Of a stretch of DNA of 64,000 nt, positions 1 through 9,900 are shown piece after piece. The notes beneath the pieces were generated by a model that was not told where the DNA came from, ran no database searches, and saw only the letters and a program-made list of their open reading frames with translations. Source of the DNA: an uncultured Dehalococcoidia bacterium (GTDB lineage Bacteria; Chloroflexota; Dehalococcoidia; Lucifugimonadales; UBA1123). The stretch is from NCBI GenBank assembly GCA_958296105.1, contig OY282441.1, positions 186,001 to 250,000 of the forward strand, read 5' to 3'. A program made the translations under genes and the position numbers. Position 1 is the first letter of the stretch; each line of letters starts with the position of its first letter.

Positions 1-3
1 CCG

Positions 4-109
4 GTTCGATCCAGTCATTCCCGCGCAGGCGAGAACCCAGACATTATCGCAGACAACGGCTGTCCTCGTTCGATCCAGTCGTTCCCGCGCAGGCGAGAAC
101 CCAGACGTT
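4..109. repeat. Two copies of a 42-bp intergenic repeat
   Basis: Two copies, at 4-45 and 68-109, differ at only two positions and are separated by 22 bp. The core TTCCCGCGCAGGCGAGAAC is an imperfect palindrome, the usual look of a dispersed intergenic repeat. Two copies with one short gap are not enough to call a CRISPR array. The repeats lie downstream of the GIY-YIG gene and could form an RNA hairpin at the end of that operon. Confidence 0.7.
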
Positions 110-134
110 GGCATGTAACGGCAGTCGCCTTCTC

Positions 135-512
135 TCATCCCTGCCTGCTCACTCCGCGAGAGTTGCACTCCGGCCGCCACTCCTGTATCAGTGCCGCTTC
201 CAGCTCCCGCGCCGCCGAGCGCGCCAGCGCCACCGAGAACTCCGCCGCGCCGCCCTTGAACAGCCCGCGCCTGCCGATCTTGTCGTACAGACACGGGTTC
301 CTGCCCCTGTCCGAGTTGTTGAGATGTCCGAGCAGACGGCTGCGCACGCACGCCTCCGACATGCCCACGTATACAGCCTCGCCCAAGACCCATATGGCAT
401 ACACCCCGCTCATGCCTTTGGGCAGCTCCCTGACCGTCTCGGAGTCGAACGGGCGCAGGTCGCGCCGCATCGAGTACTGAAGACCGAAGTAAGAAGGCTC
501 GTATTCGCTCAT
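135..512 (-). CDS. GIY-YIG nuclease domain protein
   Basis: A 125-residue single-domain protein. The GIY-YIG signature reads GVY at residues 36-38 and YVG at 48-50, followed by a basic stretch with R57 and R59 (RSRLLGHL). A downstream Glu in ELEAALIQEW (about residue 105) is well placed to be the metal-binding residue. GIY-YIG domains cut DNA as part of homing, repair or restriction enzymes. The start codon overlaps the stop of the upstream methyltransferase gene by 4 bp (ATGA), so the two are probably translationally coupled. This context suggests a nuclease arm of the DUF499/DUF1156 cluster rather than a repair enzyme. The fold call is fairly secure; the defence role is inferred. Confidence 0.75.
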   Translation of the reverse strand: MSEYEPSYFGLQYSMRRDLRPFDSETVRELPKGMSGVYAIWVLGEAVYVGMSEACVRSRLLGHLNNSDRGRNPCLYDKIGRRGLFKGGAAEFSVALARSAARELEAALIQEWRPECNSRGVSRQG

Positions 513-3364
513 ACCCCCGTCATCCTACCCTGCTCGCCCTCGGGCGCCGGCCTGTTCTTCGCTATCGTTATCCTGTCCCACTCCGCGCCCAGCGTGTTGA
601 ACATCTGCGCGTTCCGAGCGTCTCCGCGCCTGTCGTAGTGGTTGTACAGCGCGTGTTCGAGCATCTTGACCGACTCGAACATTTCCCCGCTCATATCCCT
701 AGCCACCGCTCCCGCGCCCTCCGTGCCGTCCGCGCCGTCGCGGTTGCCCATGTGCCACGCCATGCGGAAGTACCCCTCCCACGCCGTGCGCGCTGCGCGC
801 TCCGACCCGTCCGCCGCGTACTCCTCCGGCGGCTTCAGCCGCACCGCGCCGCCCTGAGCCGACAGCAGACCGTGTTCGTCCCGCAGCGTCTCTATCGCCA
901 CGTTCTTCGACTGCGCCAGCAGCTCCGCCGTCCCGTACTCCCCATCGCGCCAGCCCAGCTGCTTCAGCCACGCCATGCAGAAGCGCGTCTCCGAGTCGAA
1001 ATTCCCCTCTCCGCGCTCCTCGTACTCCGCTATCTCGCTGTTGATCAGCGTCAGCGCGTCCCGCACCGTGACAGGCCTTCCGTCCAGCGTCTCGATGCTG
1101 CTGTAACGCGAGTATATCTCCATACCCGGCCCGATCGCCGCCTGCGCCAGATCCACAGGCGCAACGTGACCGCCCCGCGTCAGATCGTCCAGACGACGCG
1201 GCATCTCCTGCCTCATGGCAGCGATAAGCTGCCCCCGCGTCGCCCCCGGCGCGTCTTCCGCGCGCGGACGACATACCAAGACGACGGAGGAGGCGAGCGA
1301 ATTAGCGCTCAAAGCCGACGCCCTTGCGGATCGCTCCGTCCGCATAGGCCAGGTGCCGACTATGCAGAAGCCCGAGTCCACCAGCGCCGAAAGCATCGTC
1401 TCCCAGCCTGTGGACGTCTTGCCGTTGCGCGACTCCTCCTGTTGCTTGTAAGCGTAGAATATGGACGATGGAAACTCCGGGCTGGAACGCTGCCGTATCA
1501 GCCGCAGCGTCTCGTTCAGCAATTCCTCGAATCTCTCTCGCGGGCTCTCGAACCTGAATGGTGTAGCTATCATCTCCTCTAACTTGGGAGTTGCGATACC
1601 TGCGAAAAGATTGGGATGTATATTGCGCAGCGCGTGACGCAGCCACACATAGAAGAAATCGGAGAGGTCGGCGTAACCGATATTGTCGTAGTAGGGCGGA
1701 TCGGTGACGATAACCGGGCCATCGTCCGCGTAGATCGTGGTCGACGCGTCGGCTTGGTGCGCCTGTCCAGGGTTGACTTGTGCAGGAATACGATTAACCG
1801 TTCTGGTAACCCATTCGACTTGCCCCATCCAATTTTGAGTCGACGCGGAAAAAAAATTCGCTTCCGCAAAATCCCAAACCATCGGAATTGCTTGAAGCGC
1901 GAAAACTCCGGCGACAAAGTCGCCGGAGTTTTGCCATCGTGCATAGCTACATCCACTGTCAGCGGATTTCCCGACGGCGATCGCAAGGTAAGTGCAGACA
2001 GCATCCGCATATTGCGCTGACGCGCCCTGTTCCAGAATCGAATTGCGAACCTGTGGTATCAGATCGACGAAGGTCGTCAGCGCGGTCAGTTGGCGTTCCG
2101 TGAAAAGATCATGCCATTCTGTAAATCCATATCCCTGAACCCTGAATCCCAGAGCCTGCTTCGGCAACCTGCCGCTTGGCCTCCAGCGCGGTTTCGCCGC
2201 CATAGCCGCCTCGACATGCTCCCCCGTAGGCGACAGGAACAGCCGCTTCCTATCCCCCTCCGCAACAATGGCAGTCATCCGCTCGCCCATCCTGCCAGCC
2301 CTCGACTGCGCGCGCACGTAGTCGAGCTTCGCCGCGCCTCCGCAGGCTATGCACGTAACGCCGTTACGGTTCACCGTCCCGCCTTCCGGAACGCCCTCGG
2401 CGTGATCTTGCGCCTCGAACACGATCTCGTTCGAGTCCCGATCCAGCGATGGCTTTATCCAGTGGCGGTTGTTGGCTTTTCTGGACAGCTGAAACGTCGT
2501 TTTGAGCGGCATCTGTACGGCGCAAGCCGGGTTGGGGCAGGGGACTGTTCGCGCCCACAGCCACGCGATTACGGTTGCCTCGCCGCCGTCGGGCAGCCCC
2601 ACTTTGGGATACAGACGCCCTATCTTCTCGAACGCCCTCTCGCGCATCCAGCGCCCGTACCATCGGATGTCGTCCGCCAGCCCCGCCGCCCCGCGCCATG
2701 GGACTTGCACCGGCTTCCTGTCTTTCCCCCTGCCCCTGAACTTGCCCGTGTTCATGCCCATCGGGTCGGCATCCGGGTTCACCGGCGGCTGGTTGGCGAA
2801 CTTCGGCGGAATTTCGATGAGAGCCTTGTTGATGAGAACCGCCACCGGGTTCAGGTCCGAAGCCACCGCCTTCAGCCCCAGCCGCTGAGCTTCCAGCGGT
2901 ATCGAGCCGCCCCCCGCGAACGGGTCGTATATCGGCAGCGACTTCTCGTTCAGATAGGCGAGGACTGCGATGTGGTCGTTCCTGTCCGGCGCGGCTTCGT
3001 TTCGTGACCGAGCCACCGAGCGCGCTATCTCGTACCGCGCTTCGTTCAGCAGATCCCGCGCTTCGGGCTTGCGCTCGTCCGTGTTCTCCCATATGACCAG
3101 TTGCCGGATGATCTCGTGTAGCCGCTCCCGCTCCTCGATCTGTTCGCGCATGGTTGGAAACTCGTCCGCGCAGGACGAGGGATCGTCTACCATGCTTGCG
3201 AATATGACGGCGCGACACGCTGCCAGCGGCTTTCGAGACCACCACAGATGCAGCGTAGAGGGGTGACCGTGCCTGATCGACTTCTCCCGCGCAGACTCGC
3301 GGTTTATCTCGTCCAGCGGCAGATCGACTTCGATCAGCTTGCGGCGGGTATTGGATTGATTCAC
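509..3364 (-). CDS. DUF1156 domain DNA methyltransferase
   Basis: A 951-residue protein of the COG1743 type. The N-terminus carries the DUF1156 hallmark (INRESAREKSIRHGHPSTLH, then LWWSRKPLAACRA, residues 20-52). SAM-binding motif I is DPFAGGGS at 147-154 and the catalytic motif is DPPYYD near residue 556, as in N4/N6 amino methyltransferases. Cys pairs in the middle (CPNPAC, CIAC) could form a zinc ribbon. Translation starts at GTG after a good GGAGAGG site, 31 bp downstream of the last Uma2 gene. DUF1156 methylases are known neighbours of DUF499 ATPases in defence islands and probably mark self DNA. Here the partner ATPase is the first gene of the same-strand cluster and the usual helicase is absent. 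Confidence 0.88.
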   Translation of the reverse strand: MNQSNTRRKLIEVDLPLDEINRESAREKSIRHGHPSTLHLWWSRKPLAACRAVIFASMVDDPSSCADEFPTMREQIEERERLHEIIRQLVIWENTDERKPEARDLLNEARYEIARSVARSRNEAAPDRNDHIAVLAYLNEKSLPIYDPFAGGGSIPLEAQRLGLKAVASDLNPVAVLINKALIEIPPKFANQPPVNPDADPMGMNTGKFRGRGKDRKPVQVPWRGAAGLADDIRWYGRWMRERAFEKIGRLYPKVGLPDGGEATVIAWLWARTVPCPNPACAVQMPLKTTFQLSRKANNRHWIKPSLDRDSNEIVFEAQDHAEGVPEGGTVNRNGVTCIACGGAAKLDYVRAQSRAGRMGERMTAIVAEGDRKRLFLSPTGEHVEAAMAAKPRWRPSGRLPKQALGFRVQGYGFTEWHDLFTERQLTALTTFVDLIPQVRNSILEQGASAQYADAVCTYLAIAVGKSADSGCSYARWQNSGDFVAGVFALQAIPMVWDFAEANFFSASTQNWMGQVEWVTRTVNRIPAQVNPGQAHQADASTTIYADDGPVIVTDPPYYDNIGYADLSDFFYVWLRHALRNIHPNLFAGIATPKLEEMIATPFRFESPRERFEELLNETLRLIRQRSSPEFPSSIFYAYKQQEESRNGKTSTGWETMLSALVDSGFCIVGTWPMRTERSARASALSANSLASSVVLVCRPRAEDAPGATRGQLIAAMRQEMPRRLDDLTRGGHVAPVDLAQAAIGPGMEIYSRYSSIETLDGRPVTVRDALTLINSEIAEYEERGEGNFDSETRFCMAWLKQLGWRDGEYGTAELLAQSKNVAIETLRDEHGLLSAQGGAVRLKPPEEYAADGSERAARTAWEGYFRMAWHMGNRDGADGTEGAGAVARDMSGEMFESVKMLEHALYNHYDRRGDARNAQMFNTLGAEWDRITIAKNRPAPEGEQGRMTGV

Positions 3365-3395
3365 GGTGAGCCTCTCCGCGTAGATGCGTGTCTTG

Positions 3396-4241
3396 CTAGG
3401 GTCGGCCTTGTCGCATTCGGCGCAGCTGCTCCCGCAGCCGCTCCACTTCGGCCTCTGCCTCGATTCGTCTCTGACGCTCTTCGCCGCGCCCCCTCTCCGC
3501 CTCGATTCGTCTCTGACGCTCAGCGGTGCGCGCCCTCTCCGCCTCGATTCGCGTCCTCTCTGCCTCCATTCGTCTCTGACGCTCTTCGCCGCGCTCCCTC
3601 TCCGCTTCTGCGCGCCCGATGTTGTCTTCCCTGTGTGTGGGCAGGTAGCTCTCGGTCACAGGGTCCCACCAGCGAAGACTGCCGTACTCCCAGCACAGGT
3701 AGAGTCCCAGCACCTCGCTGCGTCCCATGAGTCTGTTCTCGTCCACGCGCTCGATGGGAATGGGACGGTACGCCCCATCCGCCAGACTGTCCCCAGACAG
3801 CGGGGAGAGGTGATACCGCCCGCCGCTGGAGTCGAACAGCCAGTGTTCCGGCACCCCGAAGTCGGCGTACCCCGCGCGCTTGTCTGTGTAGTCGCGCCGC
3901 CCCGTGCTTGGCGATGCGACTTCCAGCACGAAGTCCGGCGGCTTGCCGTGTTCGTCTATGGAGTATCCCCTCTGACTGATTATGACATCAGGGTTCACGT
4001 CGAAGGCGATCATCAGGTCCGGAATGAGTATGCCCGCGCGACTTCCGCTCGGACGCCATCCGATGGGCGTCTCGCTGAGGACGAACGTGGTTGGAGACGA
4101 GCCGAAGTGGATGTCGAGAGCCGTGATGAATCCTAGTCGGTAGAGATGAAGAGGGTTCTGCATGTCGTCTCTGGGCGGGAAGTCGGGGAAGCGCTCGATC
4201 GTGGGAGCGTCCGCCGCGGAAGCGGCGTATCTGGCAGTCAT
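3396..4241 (-). CDS. Uma2 family endonuclease, copy A
   Basis: A 281-residue protein of the Uma2 (DUF820, PD-(D/E)XK-like) family. The core has the typical signatures PDLMIAFDV, FVLEVASPST with a following RRDYTDKRAGY, and GVPEHWLFD. The C-terminal 75 residues are a charged coiled coil built from ERQRRIEAER-type repeats. An in-frame ATG lies 18 bp further upstream, but an AGAGGTG ribosome site precedes the ATG at 4241, and the equivalent upstream codon is lost or blocked in copies B and C, so 4241 is chosen. This is the copy closest to the methyltransferase gene and has the longest tail. Uma2 proteins are common in cyanobacteria and Chloroflexi and their biological role is unsettled. Confidence 0.85.
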   Translation of the reverse strand: MTARYAASAADAPTIERFPDFPPRDDMQNPLHLYRLGFITALDIHFGSSPTTFVLSETPIGWRPSGSRAGILIPDLMIAFDVNPDVIISQRGYSIDEHGKPPDFVLEVASPSTGRRDYTDKRAGYADFGVPEHWLFDSSGGRYHLSPLSGDSLADGAYRPIPIERVDENRLMGRSEVLGLYLCWEYGSLRWWDPVTESYLPTHREDNIGRAEAERERGEERQRRMEAERTRIEAERARTAERQRRIEAERGRGEERQRRIEAEAEVERLREQLRRMRQGRP

Positions 4242-4304
4242 TTCGCACCTCTTGGACATGGGCGACAGTATGCCGAGATGGTATCACAGCGCGTCTTGTT
4301 GGAG

Positions 4305-5123
4305 TCAGCCTTGCTGCATTCGGCGCAGCTGCTCCCGCAGCCGCTCCACTTCAGCCTCCGCCTCCATTCGCCGCTGTCGCTCTGCGACGCGCCCCCTCTC
4401 CGCCGCGATTCGCCCCCTCTCCGCCGCGATTCGCCCCCTCTCCGCCGCGATTCGTCCCCTCTCCGCCGCGATTCGTCCCTGACGCTCTGCGACGCGCCCG
4501 ACGTTGTCTTCCCTGTGTGTTGGCAGGTAGCTCTCGGACACGGGGTCCCACCAGCGAAGACTGCCGTACTCCCAGCACAGGTCGAGTCCCAGTACTTCAC
4601 TGCGTCCCCTGAGCCTGTTCTCGTCCACGCGCTCGATGGGAATGGCACGGTACGCCCCATCCGCCAGACTGTCCCCGGACAGCGGGGAGAGGTGATACTG
4701 CCCGCCGCTGGAGTCGAACAGCCAGTGTTCCGGCACTCCGAAGTCCGCGTACCCCGCGCGCTTGTCTGTGTAGTCGCGCCGCCCCGTGCTTGGCGAGGCG
4801 ACTTCCAGCACGAAGTCCGGCGGCTTGCCGTGTTCGTCTATGGAGTATCCCCTCTGGCTGATTATGACATCCGGGTCCACGTCGAAGGCGATCATCAGGT
4901 CTGGAATGAGTATGCCCGCTCGACTTCCGCTCGGACGCCAGCCAATGGGCGTCTCGCTGAGGACGAACGTGGTTGGAGACGAGCCGAAGTGGATGTCGAG
5001 CGCCGTGATGAATCCTGGTCGGTAGAGGTGTAGAGGGTTCTGCATATCGTCTCTGGGCGGGAAGTCAGGGAAGCGCTCGATCGTGGGAGCGTCCGCCGCG
5101 GAAGCGGCGTATCTGGCAGTCAT
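4305..5123 (-). CDS. Uma2 family endonuclease, copy B
   Basis: A 272-residue Uma2 protein, almost identical to its neighbours through the nuclease core (PDLMIAFDVDPD, FVLEVASPST, GVPEHWLFD). The tail differs: it contains consecutive seven-residue units (RIAAERG type) encoded by a 21-bp tandem repeat, then a leucine-rich helix. The upstream ATG seen in copy A is ATA here, which supports the start at 5123 behind AGAGGTG. The gap to copy A is about 60 bp and carries the shared leader. Near-identity of four copies implies recent duplication or ongoing gene conversion. Confidence 0.85.
   Translation of the reverse strand: MTARYAASAADAPTIERFPDFPPRDDMQNPLHLYRPGFITALDIHFGSSPTTFVLSETPIGWRPSGSRAGILIPDLMIAFDVDPDVIISQRGYSIDEHGKPPDFVLEVASPSTGRRDYTDKRAGYADFGVPEHWLFDSSGGQYHLSPLSGDSLADGAYRAIPIERVDENRLRGRSEVLGLDLCWEYGSLRWWDPVSESYLPTHREDNVGRVAERQGRIAAERGRIAAERGRIAAERGRIAAERGRVAERQRRMEAEAEVERLREQLRRMQQG
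4390..4473 (-). repeat. 21-bp tandem repeat (4 units) in Uma2 copy B
   Basis: Four head-to-tail 21-bp units at 4390-4410, 4411-4431, 4432-4452 and 4453-4473, differing by a single C/T change. Each codes for one seven-residue coiled-coil heptad (RIAAERG or a close variant). Adding or losing units would lengthen or shorten the coiled coil by exact heptads without a frameshift. The sibling genes carry more diverged units at the same place. Confidence 0.9.
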
Positions 5124-5180
5124 TTCGCACCTCTTGGATATGGGCGACAGTATGCCGAGATGGTATCACAGGGTGGCTTG

Positions 5181-6005
5181 CTAGGGCCGGCCTTGTCGCA
5201 TTCGGCGCAGCTGCTCCCGCAGCCGCTCCACTTCGGCCTCCGCCGCAATGCGCCCCTGTCGCTCTGCGACGCGCTCCCTCTCCGCCTCGATTCGCCCCTG
5301 TCGCTCTGCGACGCGCTCCCCCTCCGCCGCGATTCGTCCCTGTCGCTCTGTGGCGCGCTCCCTCTCCGCTACGGCGCGCCCGATGTTGTCTTCCCTGTGT
5401 GTTGGCAGGTAGCTCTCGGTCACGGGGTCCCACCAGCGAAGACTGCCGTACTCCCAGCACAGGTCGAGTCCCAGTACCTCGCTGCGTCCCCTGAGCCTGT
5501 TCTCGTCCACGCGCTCGATGGGAATGGCACGGTACGCCCCATCCGCCAGACTGTCCCCGGACAGCGGGGAGAGGTGATACTGCCCGCCGCTGGAGTCGAA
5601 CAGCCAGTGTTCCGGCACCCCGAAGTCCGCGTACCCCGATCGCTTGTCTGTGTAGTCGCGCCGCCCCGTGCTTGGCGAGGCGACTTCCAGCACGAAGTCC
5701 GGCGGCTTGCCGTGTTCGTCTATGGAGTAACCCCTCTGGCTGATTATGACATCAGGGTCCACGTCGAAGGCGATCATCAGGTCTGGAATGAGTATGCCCG
5801 CGCGACTTCCGCTCGGACGCCAGCCAATGGGCGTCTCGCTGAGGACGAACGTGGTTGGAGACGAGCCGAAGTGGATGTCGAGCGCCGTGATGAATCCTGG
5901 TCGGTAGAGGTGTAGGGGGTTCTGCATGTCGTCTCTGGGCGGGAAGTCGGGGAAGCGCTCGATTGTGGGAGCGTCCGCCGCGGAAGCGGCGTATCTGGCA
6001 GTCAT
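5181..6005 (-). CDS. Uma2 family endonuclease, copy C
   Basis: A 274-residue Uma2 protein with the same core motifs as its siblings. One visible core change is KRSGYADF in place of KRAGYADF. The frame just upstream of the start contains a TAG stop where copies A and D read AAG, so translation must begin at the ATG at 6005 after AGAGGTG. This fixes the start for all four copies. The tail has ATERQGRIAAEGER-like repeats and ends in a leucine-rich helix (LREQLRRMRQ). It shares the conserved leader and sits 58 bp from copy B. Confidence 0.86.
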   Translation of the reverse strand: MTARYAASAADAPTIERFPDFPPRDDMQNPLHLYRPGFITALDIHFGSSPTTFVLSETPIGWRPSGSRAGILIPDLMIAFDVDPDVIISQRGYSIDEHGKPPDFVLEVASPSTGRRDYTDKRSGYADFGVPEHWLFDSSGGQYHLSPLSGDSLADGAYRAIPIERVDENRLRGRSEVLGLDLCWEYGSLRWWDPVTESYLPTHREDNIGRAVAERERATERQGRIAAEGERVAERQGRIEAERERVAERQGRIAAEAEVERLREQLRRMRQGRP

Positions 6006-6061
6006 TTCGCACCTCTAGGACATGGGCGTCAGTATGCCGAAATGGTATCACAGGAGGTTTG

Positions 6062-6865
6062 CTAGGACCGGTCTTGCTGCATTCGGCGCAGTTGCTCCCG
6101 CAGCCGCTCCGCTTCGGCCTCCGCCGAGATGCGTCCCTGACGCTCTTCGGCGCGCTCCCTCTCCGCCTCGATTCGCCCTTGACGCTCTACGACGCGCTCC
6201 CTCTCCGCCGCGATTCGCCCCTGTCGCTCTTCTGCGCGCCCGATGTTGTCCTCCCTGTGTGTTGGCAGGTAGCTCTCGGACACGGGGTCCCACCAGCGAA
6301 GGCTGCCGTACTCCCAGCACAGGTCGAGTCCCAGCACTTCGCTGCGCCCCCTGAGCCTGTTCTCGTCCACGCGCTCGATGGGAATGGGACGGTACGCCCC
6401 ATCCGCCAGACTGTCCCCGGACAGCGGGGAGAGGTGATACCGCCCTCCGCTGGAGTCGAACAGCCAGTGTTCGGGCACCCCGAAGTCCGCGTACCCCGCG
6501 CGCTTGTCTGTGTAGTCACGCCGCCCCGTACTTGGCGAGGCGACTTCCAGCACGAAGTCAGGCGGCTTGCCGTGTTCGTCTATGGAGTATCCTCTCTGGC
6601 TGATTATGACATCCGGGTCCACGTCGAAGGCGATCATCAGGTCCGGAATGAGTATGCCCGCCCGACTTCCGCTCGGTCGCCATCCAATGGGCGTCTCGCT
6701 GAGGACGAACGTGGTTGGAGACGAGCCGAAGTGGATGTCGAGCGCCGTGATGAATCCTGGTCGGTAGAGATGTAGGGGGTTCTGCATGTCGTCTCTGGGC
6801 GGGAAGTCGGGGAAGCGCTCGATCGTGGGAGCGTCCGCCGCGGAAGCGGCGTATCTGGCAGTCAT
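6062..6865 (-). CDS. Uma2 family endonuclease, copy D
   Basis: A 267-residue Uma2 protein, the first of the four copies in transcription order, lying 94 bp downstream of the DUF499 gene. Core motifs are as in the other copies and the tail is the shortest. An in-frame ATG exists at 6883, but the ribosome site AGAGGTG and the comparison with copy C favour 6865. Uma2 domains have the restriction-endonuclease fold; whether this protein cuts DNA is not shown by sequence alone. Its place between an ATPase and a methyltransferase gene is suggestive of a nuclease module. Confidence 0.85.
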   Translation of the reverse strand: MTARYAASAADAPTIERFPDFPPRDDMQNPLHLYRPGFITALDIHFGSSPTTFVLSETPIGWRPSGSRAGILIPDLMIAFDVDPDVIISQRGYSIDEHGKPPDFVLEVASPSTGRRDYTDKRAGYADFGVPEHWLFDSSGGRYHLSPLSGDSLADGAYRPIPIERVDENRLRGRSEVLGLDLCWEYGSLRWWDPVSESYLPTHREDNIGRAEERQGRIAAERERVVERQGRIEAERERAEERQGRISAEAEAERLREQLRRMQQDRS

Positions 6866-6959
6866 TTCGCACCTCTTGGACATGGGCGACAGTATGCCGA
6901 GATGGTATCACAGAGCTTTTCCAATTTTCCGTAGGAGCGTGACAGGAGACGCGCCCGGC

Positions 6960-9900
6960 TCAGCCGCCAGACGCTGGCCCATCGTCCCCGTACTTCATGC
7001 CGAGATGACCACTGTTGTCACGCGCCGAGCGCAGCGTCCCTTCCGAGAACCCGTCCGATTTGCGAGCGACCACCTCCACCGAAACGATCACGTCCTCGCC
7101 GTCCTGAAACAGGTTTCGGACTATCTCTTCCCCCATCGTGGCAAGCTCTGCGTGGAAGCCGCGCGCGCTCAGCGTCTTTCTGACCGTGACCGAGCGGGTG
7201 GAGGGCGGGGCGTATACCGTCTCCTGCCATTCTCCGCCGTCGCCCGCGTCGTGCTTGGCGGCAGGTTCGACGTTAGCGCCCTCCTGCTTTTCGTACTTGG
7301 GCCCGTCTTCGCCGCGCCGCTCCTCGATGACTATTTCCGCCATATCCTTGCGGACGAGAACGCCGCCGCCCCCGGCCTCGCGCGTCTCCAGCGCGCCCGG
7401 TTCGCCGAGTTTCACGTCGGGATATGGGTTGCCGGATTCGTCTTCCACCACTCCCGCATATCCGAACACTCCATCCTGAACGCCCTTCTCTATGCACTCG
7501 TTCAGGACGGAGCGCTCGCGCAGTCGCAGGCGAACGTGGACATTCGACGTCAACACCCGCCACAACTCATCCGCGCCGATGTGGTATTCGCTCTCTTTCC
7601 ATACGGGGCCGTCTATCACCCTCATAAGCCCCTCGGGCGCTAGGCGGTCGAGAAGCAGCTCCTCCTCGGCGAGCTTGCTCAGCGCCGCGCTGATTATCTC
7701 CCCGCCGCCGGGATTGACGCTGTGTTCTATCAGGTCGTACTCGGATCTCTGTCCGTCCGGCTGTTCGGGCGCGAGGATGTGACGGTAGGCGTTGGCTAGC
7801 GCGTTGTCCATATCCTCTTTGGCTTCGTCTAGGTTCGCCCCCGCCTCCCTCCTTCGCTCGCCCGTCAGGTTCAGCGTCTGCACGGCAGGGTTGACGATGG
7901 AGTCCCACGCCATGAACACCCTCGTCCTGTCGGCGAGCGTTCTCACGTCGTCCCGCCTTGCGGCGAGGAACACCAGCGTGTTCCTGTGAACCCTGTTGAC
8001 GCCCGGAGCGCTGTGCATGAGAACGCCGCGCGCCGCCTTGTGCGCGTCCCTGTAGTCCCCGCTCTCCGACTCGCGGCTGGGTATGGAGCGCGTCGGCGGC
8101 AGGACTATCAGGCGCGCCCTGTCGATGTCCGCCACGTGGAGCGTGTCCGCATCGCACACCACCACGCCGCCGTCTCTTCGCCTGTCCGACGGTACGGCTC
8201 GCCTGAGCAGGTCGACTATCTTGGCGTATGCCTGAGCGTCGCTGACACCGTTCACGCGGTCCGCCGCGAGGCTGTTCAGATTCTGCTCGTTGTGGAAGAA
8301 GTAGCGCCCTCCCTCCTGATACATGTAGTACAGCTTGCCCGTCATTCTGCCCAGCGCGTCCCTGTACGTTGCCGCGCCGTCGCCGGGCTGGACTACCCCG
8401 ATGTTGATCTCCTGAACGTCGATGCCCCTGACGGCTCTGTCGGGCATACTGGCGAGGAACACCGCTCGCGCTATCCTGCGCGCCGCGCCGCCCACGTCCC
8501 GAAATCGTCTCACCGAGCCGTCTATCTCATCGAGCTTGCCGTTGTCGCTGTCCACTTCGTCCCGCACGGGGTCCCAGTTGACGCCGAGCAGATTGAAGAA
8601 ACGGTCGGAGAACGCCGTGTCGCCCACGGGCAGGCTGCCCGGCATTATCAGAGGCGAACTGTCCCCGCGCGTGTTCAGACGAGACACCGCAGCCGCCATC
8701 ACGCGCAAGACGCCGCGAGTGCGCTGGAAGCCGGGTCGAGCCGACCAGTCCCCGAATATCCTGTCGAATATCTGAGGATGGATGGGGTAACACTCCTTGA
8801 GCCGTTCGAGGTATCGTGGCTCGCGCGCCGCTGTCGGATAGTCGCCCGTGTTCTGACGGTACATACGCGCAAACGCCTCGCAGGTGCGGTCGCGCTCCGC
8901 CTCGTCTATCTCGTCTCCGAACAGCCTCCGCCGTATCACCTCGAAGGTCTCTTGCGTCTCCAGCGGATGCCACGTCGCCTCGATGCGCGCGGTGATGTGT
9001 TCGAGAGACTGGAGCCGCTGAAGCCGTTCGAGCGCGTCCCGTCCGGCCTCGCTGCCGGCTTCCATCTCGTGTTCGGGAAGAGTCATCACCAGCGCGGCGG
9101 AGTCGCACTGCCGAACCGCCTCGGTCAGATACTGCACGAACGAGAAGAACACGCCCAGCATCCGGTCGTCCGCAATATTGCGCGCGTACGCCACCAGCTC
9201 GTCTATCAGTATGACGCAGGGCCCCACATGCTCGAACAGCGAGCGCAGCTCCGCCGTGCCGGGCGAAGTCCATCGCCGGCACGCATCCCCTATGATGTCG
9301 TAGGCTTCCTGTCCGCCCAGCTGATAGGCTATCACCCCCCACAGCGTGTTCAGCGGGTCGCCGTCCGGGGTGGTTTCGTTGGTGGTCACGGTGATTTCAT
9401 TGCAGTCTATGACCGCGACCCTGCCCGGGATTCCCCCTACGGGGTCGAGACCCGCCTCGAGCATCATCCCGCGTATCTCTTCGCTCACACGCCGTTCCGA
9501 GGCATCCGCGTTCGCTCCCGGGTTGATGAGCGCGTCGCCGCTGTTCACCATGTGATACAGCGCGATGAGGCTGTGCGTCTTGCCGCCGCCGAACACCGTT
9601 CGCGCCTGTATCACAGGCTCGCCGCCTGTTCCACCCAGACGTTTCAGCGTGTTGACCAGCAGCGTCTCGATGCCGTCGGTGATGTAGGTGTGTCGGAAGA
9701 ACGCGAACGGATCGACGTACTCGAGGTCCGCTCTTTGGCTGTAAACGTTGGACAGACTGGCTGCGAACTCCGACTGCCGCGCCTGTCCGCTTGCCACGTC
9801 GTATCTTGGCGGCATCACCTCGCGCCACGGCTTCAGTCTGGCCCTGCGCTCGGTGGCGCGCCCAGCCGGCCGCTCGCTCTCGACCGGGTACGACGCCTGA

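Larger units (their letters stand above)
3396..6915 (-). repeat. Tandem array of four Uma2 gene units (~0.88 kb each)
   Basis: The start codons of the copies lie at 4241, 5123, 6005 and 6865, giving a period of 882, 882 and 860 bp. Each unit includes a conserved leader of about 45 bp upstream of the gene, containing TGTGATACCATCTCGGCATA followed by the AGAGGTG ribosome site. The leader is repeated as faithfully as the genes, so each copy may carry its own promoter. No outstanding promoter match is visible: TACTGT is the best -10 candidate. Length variation between units comes from the coiled-coil repeat region. Confidence 0.9.

Noticed and set aside
4-109. CRISPR array
   Set aside because: Only two 42-bp copies with a palindromic core typical of intergenic repeats; no further units.
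4390-4473. CRISPR-like repeats in the Uma2 genes
   Set aside because: The 21-bp units are contiguous, have no spacers and are in frame as heptads.
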